This document shows, one piece after another, positions 1 through 5,239 of a stretch of DNA of 23,541 nt. Both the position numbers and the translations under genes were made by a program. The stretch is from positions 1 to 23,541 of IMG/VR virus record IMGVR_UViG_3300023082_000037. One strand, 5' to 3'. This DNA comes from a virus. Positions within the stretch are counted from its first letter, which is position 1; the number at the start of each line of letters is the position of its first letter. The notes beneath the pieces were generated by a model. That model did no database searches and was not told where the DNA came from. It saw nothing but the letters and a program-made list of their open reading frames with translations.

Positions 1-42
1 ACCGCCAGGGTGGGGGTTTGGGTGTTTGGTGATGGCAGTCAT
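1..42 (-). CDS. Start of a leftward phage gene (partial, unknown product)
   Basis: An ATG on the minus strand at 42-40 opens a frame that runs off the left edge. The visible residues are MTAITKHPNPHPGG. A GGAG Shine-Dalgarno lies 7 bases upstream, which is well placed for this start. The gene is the first one downstream of the leftward promoter and boxA leader at 165-312, so it is probably the first gene of the left early operon, the place where lambda keeps its N and recombination genes. Fourteen residues are too few to assign a family. The start is supported by the ribosome binding site and the context; the function is unknown. Confidence 0.55.
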   Translation of the reverse strand, partial: MTAITKHPNPHPGG

Positions 43-64
43 TTCGTACTCCGGTTGTCATCCC

Positions 65-88
65 AAAGCACCCTCGTGGAAGGTGCTT
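65..88. other. Inverted repeat in the leader of the leftward operon
   Basis: On the minus strand AAGCACC and GGTGCTT form a 7-bp stem around an 8- to 10-base loop, about 20 bases before the GGAG of the gene starting at 42. No T-tract follows it in either direction, so it is not a convincing terminator. It may shape the leader RNA or affect access to the ribosome binding site. It is a structural observation only. Confidence 0.35.
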
Positions 89-164
89 CAGTGATGCCTT
101 GTTTGTTCAGCCGACCTTGCGCACCGATAGTCGGATACGGAAGCGGGCAGTGTTTCGGTGTTGT

Positions 165-221
165 CCCTGAACTCAAACGCCGTATGGCGTCAGGGTCTGT
201 CTCTATCGATGTTAAAGAGCG
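165..221 (-). promoter_or_regulatory. boxA and hairpin: candidate nut-type antitermination site
   Basis: Read on the minus strand, 221-210 is CGCTCTTTAACA. This matches the core of boxA (rrn-type GCTCTTTAACA; lambda CGCTCTTA), the RNA element bound by NusB/S10. About 15 bases further downstream, 195-165 can fold. CCCTGA at 195-190 pairs with TCAGGG at 170-165, and an inner ACGCC-ATAC-GGCGT hairpin sits at 190-177. A boxA followed by a hairpin, inside the untranslated leader of an early operon, is the layout of a nut site. No matching boxA was seen downstream of the rightward promoter. Whether a phage N-like protein or only host Nus factors act here cannot be told, because the left operon lies outside the window. 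Confidence 0.6.
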
Positions 222-269
222 GCGAGACCGCTGGCCTCTGTCGCTGCTGTATGTCGCTGCGATGAGGTA

Positions 270-299
270 AAGTTACCGTACGGTAATAATGCTCGTCAA
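270..299 (-). promoter_or_regulatory. Candidate leftward early promoter (pL-like)
   Basis: On the minus strand a good -35 (TTGACG, 299-294) is followed after 18 bases by a weak -10 (TAACTT, 275-270). The two operator palindromes at 273-286 and 299-312 cover the -10/spacer and the -35 edge, so a repressor bound there would block RNA polymerase. The promoter points to the boxA leader and the gene starting at 42. The weak -10 lowers confidence; the operator overlap and the leader raise it. Confidence 0.5.
273..286. promoter_or_regulatory. Operator oL-a (TTACCGTACGGTAA)
   Basis: This is a perfect 14-bp palindrome with half-site TTACC. The same arms, TTACC-N4-GGTAA, recur at 299-312 and three times beside the repressor gene (2355-2408). 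Repeated 14-bp palindromes at both flanks of an immunity region are characteristic of CI/Cro operators. It overlaps the -10 and spacer of the leftward promoter. Its centre is 26 bp from the neighbouring site. Confidence 0.65.
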
Positions 300-312
300 T
301 ACCTATTGGTAA
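299..312. promoter_or_regulatory. Operator oL-b (ATACCTATTGGTAA)
   Basis: This is an imperfect copy of the 14-bp operator, with a single mismatch in the outer arm positions. It lies 26 bp centre to centre from oL-a, at the upstream edge of the leftward -35 element. The paired arrangement suggests cooperative binding by the S24 repressor encoded at 1641-2333. Confidence 0.6.
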
Positions 313-331
313 TAAAATATCTCGCAGGCGT

Positions 332-358
332 AAAAAAACCCGCACAGGGCGGGCTTTT
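332..358 (-). terminator. Intrinsic terminator after the DUF1654 gene
   Basis: CCCGC (339-343) and GCGGG (349-353) form a short GC stem around a 5-base loop. On the minus strand the stem is followed by seven T residues (338-332), just past the stop codon of the leftward gene at 369-617. Four T residues on the plus strand (355-358) give it weaker activity in the other direction. It also separates this gene from the pL region. Confidence 0.75.
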
Positions 359-368
359 CGCTTGAGTG

Positions 369-617
369 TCAGTAGTCAGGGCTGGCTTCCCAGGCGATAT
401 GGACGCCTCCGTCCTCTTGCCGCACGACCGTAACGCTCTCCGTATCCGATATCGCCTCGACGATTTCATCCCAGTCTTCTTGGGCTTCGTCTGCGGCCTT
501 GGTGATCACGACCTTGCGTGCCAACTGGGCTGCAGGTGAGTTGATAACCGCTTTGATCCGGCCGCCGAGGACTTCGAGAGTGGTAGGGGGGGAGGCCTTG
601 CGCTGGGATTTCGCCAT
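369..617 (-). CDS. DUF1654 domain protein
   Basis: This 82-aa protein starts MAKSQRKASPP and has the pattern I associate with DUF1654 of Pseudomonadaceae: a TxxEVLGGRIKAVINSPAAQLARK segment, an acidic middle (EAQEDWDEIVEAISD), and an ending VTVVRQEDGGVHIAWE. The function of the family is not established. The start at 617 is preferred over an upstream ATG at 692 because GGAG lies 7 bases before it, and because the upstream extension (MYSFCCLLSP...) would be translated across the LexA-type box. The gene is a single-gene transcription unit with its own terminator at 332-358. The promoter region carries a LexA-type box, so expression may be SOS-controlled. The family assignment is from memory of the domain. 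Confidence 0.75.
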   Translation of the reverse strand: MAKSQRKASPPTTLEVLGGRIKAVINSPAAQLARKVVITKAADEAQEDWDEIVEAISDTESVTVVRQEDGGVHIAWEASPDY

Positions 618-637
618 GGTACTGCTCCGTGCGATGA

Positions 638-653
638 CTGTATGGTTAGACAG
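638..653. promoter_or_regulatory. LexA-type SOS box
   Basis: CTGT-ATGGTTAG-ACAG matches the CTGT-N8-ACAG LexA consensus of gammaproteobacteria. It lies about 20 bases upstream of the DUF1654 start and overlaps the candidate -10 (TACTGT on the minus strand, 655-650), which is the position where LexA represses. The half-sites are exact; the AT-rich centre is only partly conserved (TATAAATATA in strong boxes). Confidence 0.6.
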
Positions 654-678
654 TATTCCGACAGGAGATAGAAGGCAA
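650..678 (-). promoter_or_regulatory. Candidate promoter of the DUF1654 gene
   Basis: On the minus strand TTGCCT (678-673) and TACTGT (655-650) are separated by 17 bases. Both hexamers are mediocre. The spacing, the LexA-type box overlapping the -10, and the palindrome just upstream of the -35 support this as the control region. Transcription would start near 643. Confidence 0.4.
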
Positions 679-680
679 CA

Positions 681-704
681 AAAAGAGTACATATGTACTC
701 TTTT
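681..704. promoter_or_regulatory. Perfect 24-bp palindrome (possible regulator site)
   Basis: The half-site AAAAGAGTACAT is followed by its exact reverse complement. It sits 2 bases upstream of the candidate -35 of the DUF1654 gene and between two leftward transcription units. It does not resemble the TTACC-N4-GGTAA operators or a LexA box, so a different dimeric regulator is possible. The A and T tails also make it a weak, low-GC hairpin that could act as a backup bidirectional terminator. Confidence 0.55.
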
Positions 705-717
705 GGCGATTAGGCAT

Positions 718-739
718 AAAAAAACCCGCGCTCGGCGGG
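718..739 (-). terminator. Intrinsic terminator of the repressor operon
   Basis: CCCGC (725-729) and GCGGG (735-739) pair around a 5-base loop. On the minus strand seven T residues follow (724-718). It lies about 20 bases past the stop of the leftward gene at 759-1607, so it ends the repressor and membrane-protein transcript. It resembles the terminator at 332-358 in both stem and tail. Confidence 0.75.
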
Positions 740-758
740 CCTCTTCGTGGAATCCGGC

Positions 759-1607
759 TCAGCCCTGTTTAGGTTGTGGTTGCGCCGATGCGGCGGGAGC
801 CGCCTGACTCTGCTTAAGCTGTCTTAGCAGCTCTTGAGTTTCCTTCAATACATTCTCATTAGCCGACTGAATCTTCTGTGCGTCCTGTCCTGAGGAAAAT
901 ATTCCTGAAGCGCTGCTGATAATGGTCGAGTTGACGCCCCAAACACCTAATACGATTGCAATCCCAATCGTAAGCATGCCTCCAAGCGTTGCGCGATTTG
1001 AATTTCGGACCAACCGAACACTTTCAACTATTTTCGCTTCGAAGCTGTTGACCTTCGTGTCTATCCCGCTAATTTTTGTTGAAATACCATCCAATTTTGA
1101 ATCTATTATTTTATCTCTGTCATCTAGCCTCAGGAGCACGGCCGCACTTCTTTCCGAGTGCGCGCTATCACGGGCATCCAATTCACGCTGGAACGCCTCA
1201 TGGCGGATCGAAAGCTCCTTGCGCAGCAATTCATCGCGCAGCTCGAGCTCTTTGCGGTAGTCGGTAATTTCGGTCATGTCTTCAGTATTGCCGGGAAGGG
1301 GCTTGCTGTCCACGGGGAGGTCAGAAACTCGTACCCATCCCTCCGGCGGCCCTAATGCTTCAATCCAAGCAATCTGCTGCTCGCGTGCCTTTTTGATTTC
1401 GGTGTCGAGACGACGCTGTGCCTCTTCGACACTCAATGGCGCCTCGGATACAGAAGTCTTTACGTGTCCAGCCAGAATAGCGTCACGCAATGCTCGCGTG
1501 TTGTCTTTCCTGAACAGACCCCGAAAGTCTCTCGCAGCCTCATCTTTCGTCGCCCCCGGCTTCTTTGCTTGAGTCTTTTTCTGTTCTCCCTGATGCCGAA
1601 CGACCAT
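759..1607 (-). CDS. Membrane-anchored coiled-coil protein in the repressor operon
   Basis: I do not recognise a family for this 282-aa protein. It has a basic N-terminus rich in K and Q (1-25), a charged helical region, and a long run of heptad-like charged residues with alternating D/E/R/K (about 110-200). One clear transmembrane segment lies at about 207-229 (ATLGGMLTIGIAIVLGVWG). A second short helix and a Q/A/P-rich tail follow (240-282). The positive-inside trend suggests that most of the protein is cytoplasmic with a C-terminal tail outside, but this is uncertain. It lies 33 bases downstream of the repressor gene in the same direction with no terminator between, so it should be expressed in the lysogen. 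That is the place of lambda rexAB and of many superinfection-exclusion genes. A defence role is inference from position only. Confidence 0.7.
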   Translation of the reverse strand: MVVRHQGEQKKTQAKKPGATKDEAARDFRGLFRKDNTRALRDAILAGHVKTSVSEAPLSVEEAQRRLDTEIKKAREQQIAWIEALGPPEGWVRVSDLPVDSKPLPGNTEDMTEITDYRKELELRDELLRKELSIRHEAFQRELDARDSAHSERSAAVLLRLDDRDKIIDSKLDGISTKISGIDTKVNSFEAKIVESVRLVRNSNRATLGGMLTIGIAIVLGVWGVNSTIISSASGIFSSGQDAQKIQSANENVLKETQELLRQLKQSQAAPAASAQPQPKQG

Positions 1608-1640
1608 GACCCTTGTCCTCTTGAAGTGCTCGATGCAGGC

Positions 1641-2333
1641 TCAAATCCTTCCTAAGACCTTGCTAGGCCCCAGAATTGCACCGACATAATGGATTGTTTC
1701 GATATCTTTCCATGCAACCGTTCGCCGCTCTCCATATGCGGTGTTGATCGACATCAGGCTAACCCCTTCCTCGGTTTCAAAGAGCAGCTCTTTCACCATG
1801 CTTTGCCCGTCGTTGGTAGTGACCATCACGTATTCACCAGCGACCAGGCGGTGATTAGGCTCGCAAACAGCAACCCATCCGCTGCGTATTGCTGGAGCCA
1901 TCGAATCGCCTTTCAATCTCAGCGCATAGGCGTCAGCGTCACGGGAATAGGTCTCGACCCAGCCGGCCGTATGGTCGAGGCCCGTCCAGTGACCTTCTGG
2001 TCCGAGCTGCGCAGTACCCACGATGTCAATTTTTCGCACTGCTGAAACAATTGGAGGGCCTGGCTCAACGTTGGATTCAAACCCGTTAACAGGCATCTCC
2101 TCAGAGTCGAGCGCGTAGCGCGGCAGCCCGAACGCCACTTCGACTTCTCTAGCGAAGTCTTCGCCGATCGTTTTCGACCCCGGTTTTGAGGGGTCCGACA
2201 AATATCTGGACAGCAGATTCTGCGGCTTATCGAGAAGCTCAGCCAGTCGCGACTGGGCGCCCCTGACGCCTACCCCAAATCTCTCGTTCATCAGTCGTTG
2301 CAGGTTGTGCCTGCGCACTTCGCGTATGTCCAT
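1641..2333 (-). CDS. cI: CI-like phage repressor, HTH plus S24 peptidase
   Basis: This 230-aa protein has an N-terminal HTH (about 10-70; RLAELLDKPQNLLSRYLS is the helix-turn-helix stretch) and a LexA-like S24 domain (about 100-228). The catalytic serine is Ser144 in GDSMAP and the lysine is Lys181 in SMVKEL. The protein should repress the early promoters through the TTACC-N4-GGTAA sites and lose activity by RecA-stimulated self-cleavage. The region where cleavage is expected reads VGTAQLGPEG, so the bond aligned with LexA Ala-Gly would be Leu110-Gly111. The ATG at 2333 has no good Shine-Dalgarno. Translation may be weak or leaderless, which is common for maintenance repressors. It is close in type to Pseudomonas PrtR-like regulators. 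Confidence 0.9.
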   Translation of the reverse strand: MDIREVRRHNLQRLMNERFGVGVRGAQSRLAELLDKPQNLLSRYLSDPSKPGSKTIGEDFAREVEVAFGLPRYALDSEEMPVNGFESNVEPGPPIVSAVRKIDIVGTAQLGPEGHWTGLDHTAGWVETYSRDADAYALRLKGDSMAPAIRSGWVAVCEPNHRLVAGEYVMVTTNDGQSMVKELLFETEEGVSLMSINTAYGERRTVAWKDIETIHYVGAILGPSKVLGRI

Positions 2334-2354
2334 GCGTTGGATTTTCTGTGTCCA

Positions 2355-2368
2355 TTACTTTCTGGTAA
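2355..2368. promoter_or_regulatory. Operator oR-a (TTACTTTCTGGTAA)
   Basis: This is a copy of the 14-bp TTACC-N4-GGTAA operator with one arm mismatch. It is the copy nearest the repressor start (about 22 bases upstream), so it is the likely site for negative control of the repressor's own promoter. Its centre is 15 bp from the next site. Confidence 0.6.
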
Positions 2369-2369
2369 A

Positions 2370-2383
2370 TGACCAGTTGGTAT
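2370..2383. promoter_or_regulatory. Operator oR-b (TGACCAGTTGGTAT)
   Basis: This is a 14-bp operator copy with the ACC-N4-GGT core intact and weaker outer bases. It touches the -35 (2383-2388) of the rightward promoter, between oR-a and oR-c. Confidence 0.55.
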
Positions 2384-2412
2384 TGATCTTTAGGTTACCG
2401 GTCGGTAATAAT
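2383..2412 (+). promoter_or_regulatory. Candidate rightward early promoter (pR-like)
   Basis: TTGATC (2383-2388) and AATAAT (2407-2412) are separated by 18 bases. Transcription would start near 2419, just before the GGAG of the cro-like gene. Operator oR-c lies inside the spacer and reaches the -10, and oR-b abuts the -35, so repressor binding would silence it. Confidence 0.6.
2395..2408. promoter_or_regulatory. Operator oR-c (TTACCGGTCGGTAA)
   Basis: This operator has perfect 5-base arms, identical to those of oL-a at 273-286. It sits in the spacer and -10 of the rightward promoter. Its centre is 25 bp from oR-b, close to the 26-bp spacing of the left pair. Confidence 0.65.
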
Positions 2413-2436
2413 TATCTCCCAAAGTGGAGAGATGAG

Positions 2437-2667
2437 ATGCGTACTAGGAATTCGACGTTGCTGAAGTGGCTGAAGACCGCAAGCGATGCGGCAGTTTCAA
2501 GCACCGGAACGAGTCGGGCATATCTGCGGCTCATTGCTTACGGACATAAAACTGCGTCAGCGGAAATAGCAGTGCGAACCGAGACGGCAACGAAGGGCGA
2601 GGTCACTCGCCAAGATCTTCGCCCGGATGACTGGCAGCAGATCTGGCCAGAGCTTGCGATGACTTGA
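2437..2667 (+). CDS. cro: Cro-like HTH regulator (YdaS/Cro type)
   Basis: This 76-aa protein is divergent from the repressor gene. The stretch RAYLRLIAYGHKTASAEIAVRTETATKGEVTRQDLRPDDW has the order seen in Cro/YdaS-type HTH proteins: a recognition helix, then a conserved GEVTRxDLRPD ending. The ATG at 2437 is chosen because GGAG lies 8 bases upstream and the candidate -10 is at 2407. An upstream in-frame start at 2305 would be placed before the promoter. Its expected job is to compete with the repressor at the operators and favour lytic growth. No CII-like gene follows. Confidence 0.85.
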   Translation: MRTRNSTLLKWLKTASDAAVSSTGTSRAYLRLIAYGHKTASAEIAVRTETATKGEVTRQDLRPDDWQQIWPELAMT

Positions 2668-2774
2668 CGAAACTCGTGCTGTTCCGATGAGCCAATTATC
2701 CAGCAGGGCTCTAGATCGCAGTAGTGCAGTGGATTAGCTGTTGTTTCATCCAGTACCAAATCGCAGGCACAAAA

Positions 2775-2797
2775 AAGCCGGGATTACGGCCCGGCTT
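2775..2797. terminator. Bidirectional terminator between cro and the antirepressor
   Basis: AAGCCGGG and CCCGGCTT form an 8-bp stem around a 7-base loop. Six A residues precede it, which gives a good T-tract on the minus strand; only TTCTTC follows on the plus strand. For rightward transcription it would be a leaky stop, like lambda tR1, limiting the antirepressor and replication genes. The 157 bases between cro and the next gene hold nothing else that I can recognise. Confidence 0.65.
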
Positions 2798-2824
2798 CTT
2801 CAACAACACTTGTGAGGTCCGATT

Positions 2825-3583
2825 ATGCACACCACAAACACCCAGAGCAATAGGGCACCTGATTCGTCAGTTTTCCCGATGCGCCAGAATATGACTCGCC
2901 AGTCTATGTCTTCCCGCGAGATTGCCGAACTTCTCAATTCTCGGCATGACAAGGTCAAGCAGTCGATAGAACGCCTTGTCCAGCGCGGGACAATCGTCCA
3001 ACCCCCAATGGGGGATGAACAAAATAACGATTCCCTCGGGCGCCCGCGTGCCGAATCCGTTTACCGGCTATGCAAGCGCGACAGCTTTGTCGTCGTTGCT
3101 CAGCTGAGTCCGGAGTTTACTGCGCGGTTGGTGGATCGATGGCAAGAGCTTGAAGATCAGGCTACTGGCACGCCGCGCATCCCGAGTAATTACGCGGAAG
3201 CTCTTCAGGTTGCGGCAGACCAGGCGAAAGAGAGCCAGCGCCTTCAGCAGGTTGTCGACCATCAGGCCCCAAAGGTGGCGGCGATCAATCGGCTTGCCGC
3301 CGCCGGTGGCGCTATCTGCATCAGCGATGCCGCCAAGCATCTTCAGCTTTCCCCGCCAACACTCTTTGCATGGCTTGAGGCGCACCGCTGGATATTCCAT
3401 CGCGGTGGCTCGAAACGCTGGACTGCCTATCAACCCCAGCTGACCAAGGGCTTCATGGTCCACAAGGTCACAGAGCTGAAGCCAGACGCCGAGACGGGCG
3501 CAGAGCGAGCCGCGTACCAACCCCTGATCACCCCGAAAGGCCTCACCTATCTGGCCGAAAAGAATATTGGAGCAGCACTGTGA
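2825..3583 (+). CDS. Phage antirepressor, Rha-type N-terminus plus KilAC (ANT) domain
   Basis: This 252-aa protein has a Rha-like N-terminal part (about 24-110; MSSREIAELLNSRHDKVKQSIERL) and a KilAC/ANT domain at the C-terminus (about 148-248; ICISDAAKHLQLSPPTLFAWLEAHRWIFHRGG, then YQPLITPKGLTYLAE). ANT-domain antirepressors inactivate phage repressors by binding them and can trigger induction. GAGG stands 8 bases before the ATG. It is the first gene after the leaky terminator and overlaps the replication initiator by 4 bases (GTGA), so it opens the early right operon. The target is inferred; it could be the local CI or a repressor of another phage. Confidence 0.85.
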   Translation: MHTTNTQSNRAPDSSVFPMRQNMTRQSMSSREIAELLNSRHDKVKQSIERLVQRGTIVQPPMGDEQNNDSLGRPRAESVYRLCKRDSFVVVAQLSPEFTARLVDRWQELEDQATGTPRIPSNYAEALQVAADQAKESQRLQQVVDHQAPKVAAINRLAAAGGAICISDAAKHLQLSPPTLFAWLEAHRWIFHRGGSKRWTAYQPQLTKGFMVHKVTELKPDAETGAERAAYQPLITPKGLTYLAEKNIGAAL

Positions 3584-4371
3584 GTGTTCAAGCCATGGCC
3601 TGGGCGATGAAAATTCGCAAGGCTGACCTTTCTGATTCATCTGCCCGCCATGTCCTGCTATGTCTTGCCAACTACGCTGGCGTTGATGGTCGCGGTTGCT
3701 TCCCGGCGGCTTCCACGCTGAGCGAAGACACAGGCCTTTCTGAGCGGACTGTTCGCTACAAACTTGAGCTTCTGCGCGAAGCCGGTTGGATCGTCCGGGG
3801 CAACCAAGCGCTTGCCGCTGTTTACATCGACGAGCGCGACAGACGCCCCGTGGTGTATGACCTCCACCTGTCACGGGGTGCAAATTCTGCACCCCGGTCA
3901 AAGCGGGGTGCAGATGACGGCACGGGGTGCAACCTACAACAGGACGGGGTGCAGATTTCGACAGAACGGGGTGCAGAATCTGCACCCAATACACCACTTA
4001 ACCATCAAGTAACCGAACAGCTGCAGCAGCGCGAGATTTCGGACGTTATCGACGAGCAGGATCGAAAAGCCCTGGAACCTTTCGATGACCGCCAGCGCTT
4101 TGCCATGTTCGCCACCTGGGAGGCTGACGAAAAGGGGATGTCTGATCAGATCGCCATCGCAGGCTTGCCGCCAGAGTCGGCTACCGAAGACGCGCTGAAG
4201 ACGTTCAAAGGTTTCTTCGTTGCTCGCCCGTCCGTTTTGAACAGTTCCGCCGGTTGGTGCTTCGAGTTCGTGAAGTGGATCAAACGGCAGCGGGTGCAGG
4301 CTGCTGCATCCCCAGCAGAAGACGGTGAAGCTGTTCCAGGCAACTGGGCAGCGAAGGGGGTGGTGCTGTGA
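3580..4371 (+). CDS. O-like replication initiator with HTH and DnaT-like domains
   Basis: This 263-aa protein has a winged-HTH at about 10-75 (SARHVLLCLANYAG...TGLSERTVRYKLELLREAGW). A low-complexity linker covers about 97-145. The C-terminal region, about 170-240, resembles the DnaT DNA-binding domain (LKTFKGFFVARPS...WCFEFVKWIKRQ). The linker is encoded by the iteron array at 3874-3987, just as lambda O carries ori inside its gene. It should bind these repeats and recruit the P-like loader encoded next. It starts at a GTG that overlaps the antirepressor stop and ends in a 4-base overlap with the P-like gene. The replication role is well supported by the domain order and neighbours. Confidence 0.85.
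   Translation: MSVQAMAWAMKIRKADLSDSSARHVLLCLANYAGVDGRGCFPAASTLSEDTGLSERTVRYKLELLREAGWIVRGNQALAAVYIDERDRRPVVYDLHLSRGANSAPRSKRGADDGTGCNLQQDGVQISTERGAESAPNTPLNHQVTEQLQQREISDVIDEQDRKALEPFDDRQRFAMFATWEADEKGMSDQIAIAGLPPESATEDALKTFKGFFVARPSVLNSSAGWCFEFVKWIKRQRVQAAASPAEDGEAVPGNWAAKGVVL
3874..3987 (+). repeat. Iteron array, candidate replication origin
   Basis: Five direct copies of CGGGGTGCA start at 3874, 3904, 3923, 3945 and 3967, so spacings are 30, 19, 22 and 22 bases, about two helical turns for the later ones. Inverted copies at 3888-3896 (TGCACCCCG) and 3981-3987 (TGCACCC) make outer palindromes at both ends. A less GC-rich stretch (3988-4020) follows, a possible unwinding region. The array lies in the linker of the O-like gene. 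Repeats of this kind are the binding sites of phage initiators. Confidence 0.75.
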
Positions 4372-5045
4372 GCGGCCCAACCCGCGCCGGTTATCTGGTC
4401 GAAAAGCGTCAGACCAATGCGGCCTACCAATACACACCAGAGCCAGCAGTCGCGGTGGAGATTGATCCGGCGACACAGCAGGTCATCGACGAACTGTTCC
4501 TGCGGCTTCAAGGCGCATGCGGCGCTTGGCGTCAGTCCTGGCCCAGCCAGCGAATCATGGATGCGTCGAAGCTTGAATGGCTCGCCGAGTTCATGCGGTC
4601 CGGTATCAATTCGATGGACCAGCTTCGCCACGGTATGCGCGTCGTGAGTGCCAGCAAATCAGCCTTCGTGCCTGCGCCAGGTGTTTTTGTCAGCTGGTGC
4701 TTCGCGCCTGAAGGGCTTGGTCTGCCCAGCGTTGAGGCAGCCTATTTGCAGGCTATGCGGAATTCGCACCCGAGCATGGAAGGGCGCGGCAAGTGGTATC
4801 ACCCCGCCATTTACCACGCTACGGCAGCTGCTGGATTCCTGAGCCTGCAAAGTCTGTCTCGGGAGCTTGGTCTGTTGCGCTTCGAGCAGAAATACCTCGA
4901 TCAGTGCCGGAAGATCTGGCGCGGTGAAGAGATACCGCCAGCGCCCGTTGCTCAGTTGACTGCGCCGGGCAAAACGATAACGCCCAAGGTCGGAAATGCG
5001 GCACTCGCCGGCCTTCGTGCCATCAACAAAAGGGGATCGAAATGA
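4368..5045 (+). CDS. P-like replication protein (helicase loader)
   Basis: This 225-aa protein directly follows the O-like gene and overlaps it by 4 bases through a GTG start. Residues of about 30-180 (DELFLRLQGACGAWRQSW..., LEWLAEFMRSGINSMDQLRHGM..., EAAYLQAM...W.HPAIYHAT) follow the pattern of the Phage_lambda_P family (lambda P 233 aa). The family loads the host DnaB helicase onto the origin opened by O. The C-terminus is basic and less conserved. It ends in an ATGA overlap with the next small gene. The assignment rests on the motif order, length and position after O. Confidence 0.85.
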   Translation: MSGPTRAGYLVEKRQTNAAYQYTPEPAVAVEIDPATQQVIDELFLRLQGACGAWRQSWPSQRIMDASKLEWLAEFMRSGINSMDQLRHGMRVVSASKSAFVPAPGVFVSWCFAPEGLGLPSVEAAYLQAMRNSHPSMEGRGKWYHPAIYHATAAAGFLSLQSLSRELGLLRFEQKYLDQCRKIWRGEEIPPAPVAQLTAPGKTITPKVGNAALAGLRAINKRGSK

Positions 5046-5239
5046 GCGACAACATTCATGCGCTGCCCGTCACTGTTGACCCTATGCGTGCTGTCTTCGA
5101 GAAATTCAAACGAGACGTGCCGATTCTGGTCGAGATGGCGCCGTACTTCGCAAAGGTTCGGTTTGCCACGTTCGTTGCGCTGGTCGAGAGCGGTTTCACC
5201 ATTGAGCAGGCGCTATTGCTGGTCAAGGACAAACCATGA
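5042..5239 (+). CDS. Small conserved phage protein, unknown function
   Basis: This 65-aa protein is acidic/hydrophobic and predicted to be helical. It overlaps both neighbours by 4 bases. GGGGAT upstream of the ATG is a modest ribosome binding site, helped by coupling to the P-like gene. The ending FVALVESGFTIEQALLLVK looks like a small helix-loop-helix, a pattern I have seen in short proteins of Pseudomonas phage replication regions. No function can be given. Confidence 0.65.
   Translation: MSDNIHALPVTVDPMRAVFEKFKRDVPILVEMAPYFAKVRFATFVALVESGFTIEQALLLVKDKP

Noticed and set aside
10-270. A rightward 86-codon frame from a GTG start
   Set aside because: It is antisense to the leader with boxA and hairpins and ends just before operator oL-a. 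No promoter or ribosome site precedes it. Apparent conservation in relatives could come from the RNA elements on the other strand.
1689-2089. Rightward frames inside the repressor gene
   Set aside because: They lie opposite a clear S24 repressor with intact catalytic residues and have no start signals of their own.
2305-2436. Longer N-terminus for the cro-like protein from an ATG at 2305
   Set aside because: That start is upstream of the promoter and would read through the operators. The ATG at 2437 has GGAG at the right distance.
2538-2759. Leftward 73-codon frame between cro and the antirepressor
   Set aside because: It is mostly antisense to the cro-like gene and has no recognisable motif or start signal.
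3874-3987. Repeat array as a CRISPR
   Set aside because: Repeats are 9 bases with 10- to 21-base gaps, inside a coding gene for an initiator; this is an iteron array.
3068-3997. Leftward 309-codon frame opposite the antirepressor and initiator genes
   Set aside because: It is a long antisense frame typical of GC-rich DNA. Its repetitive part is the reverse reading of the iterons.
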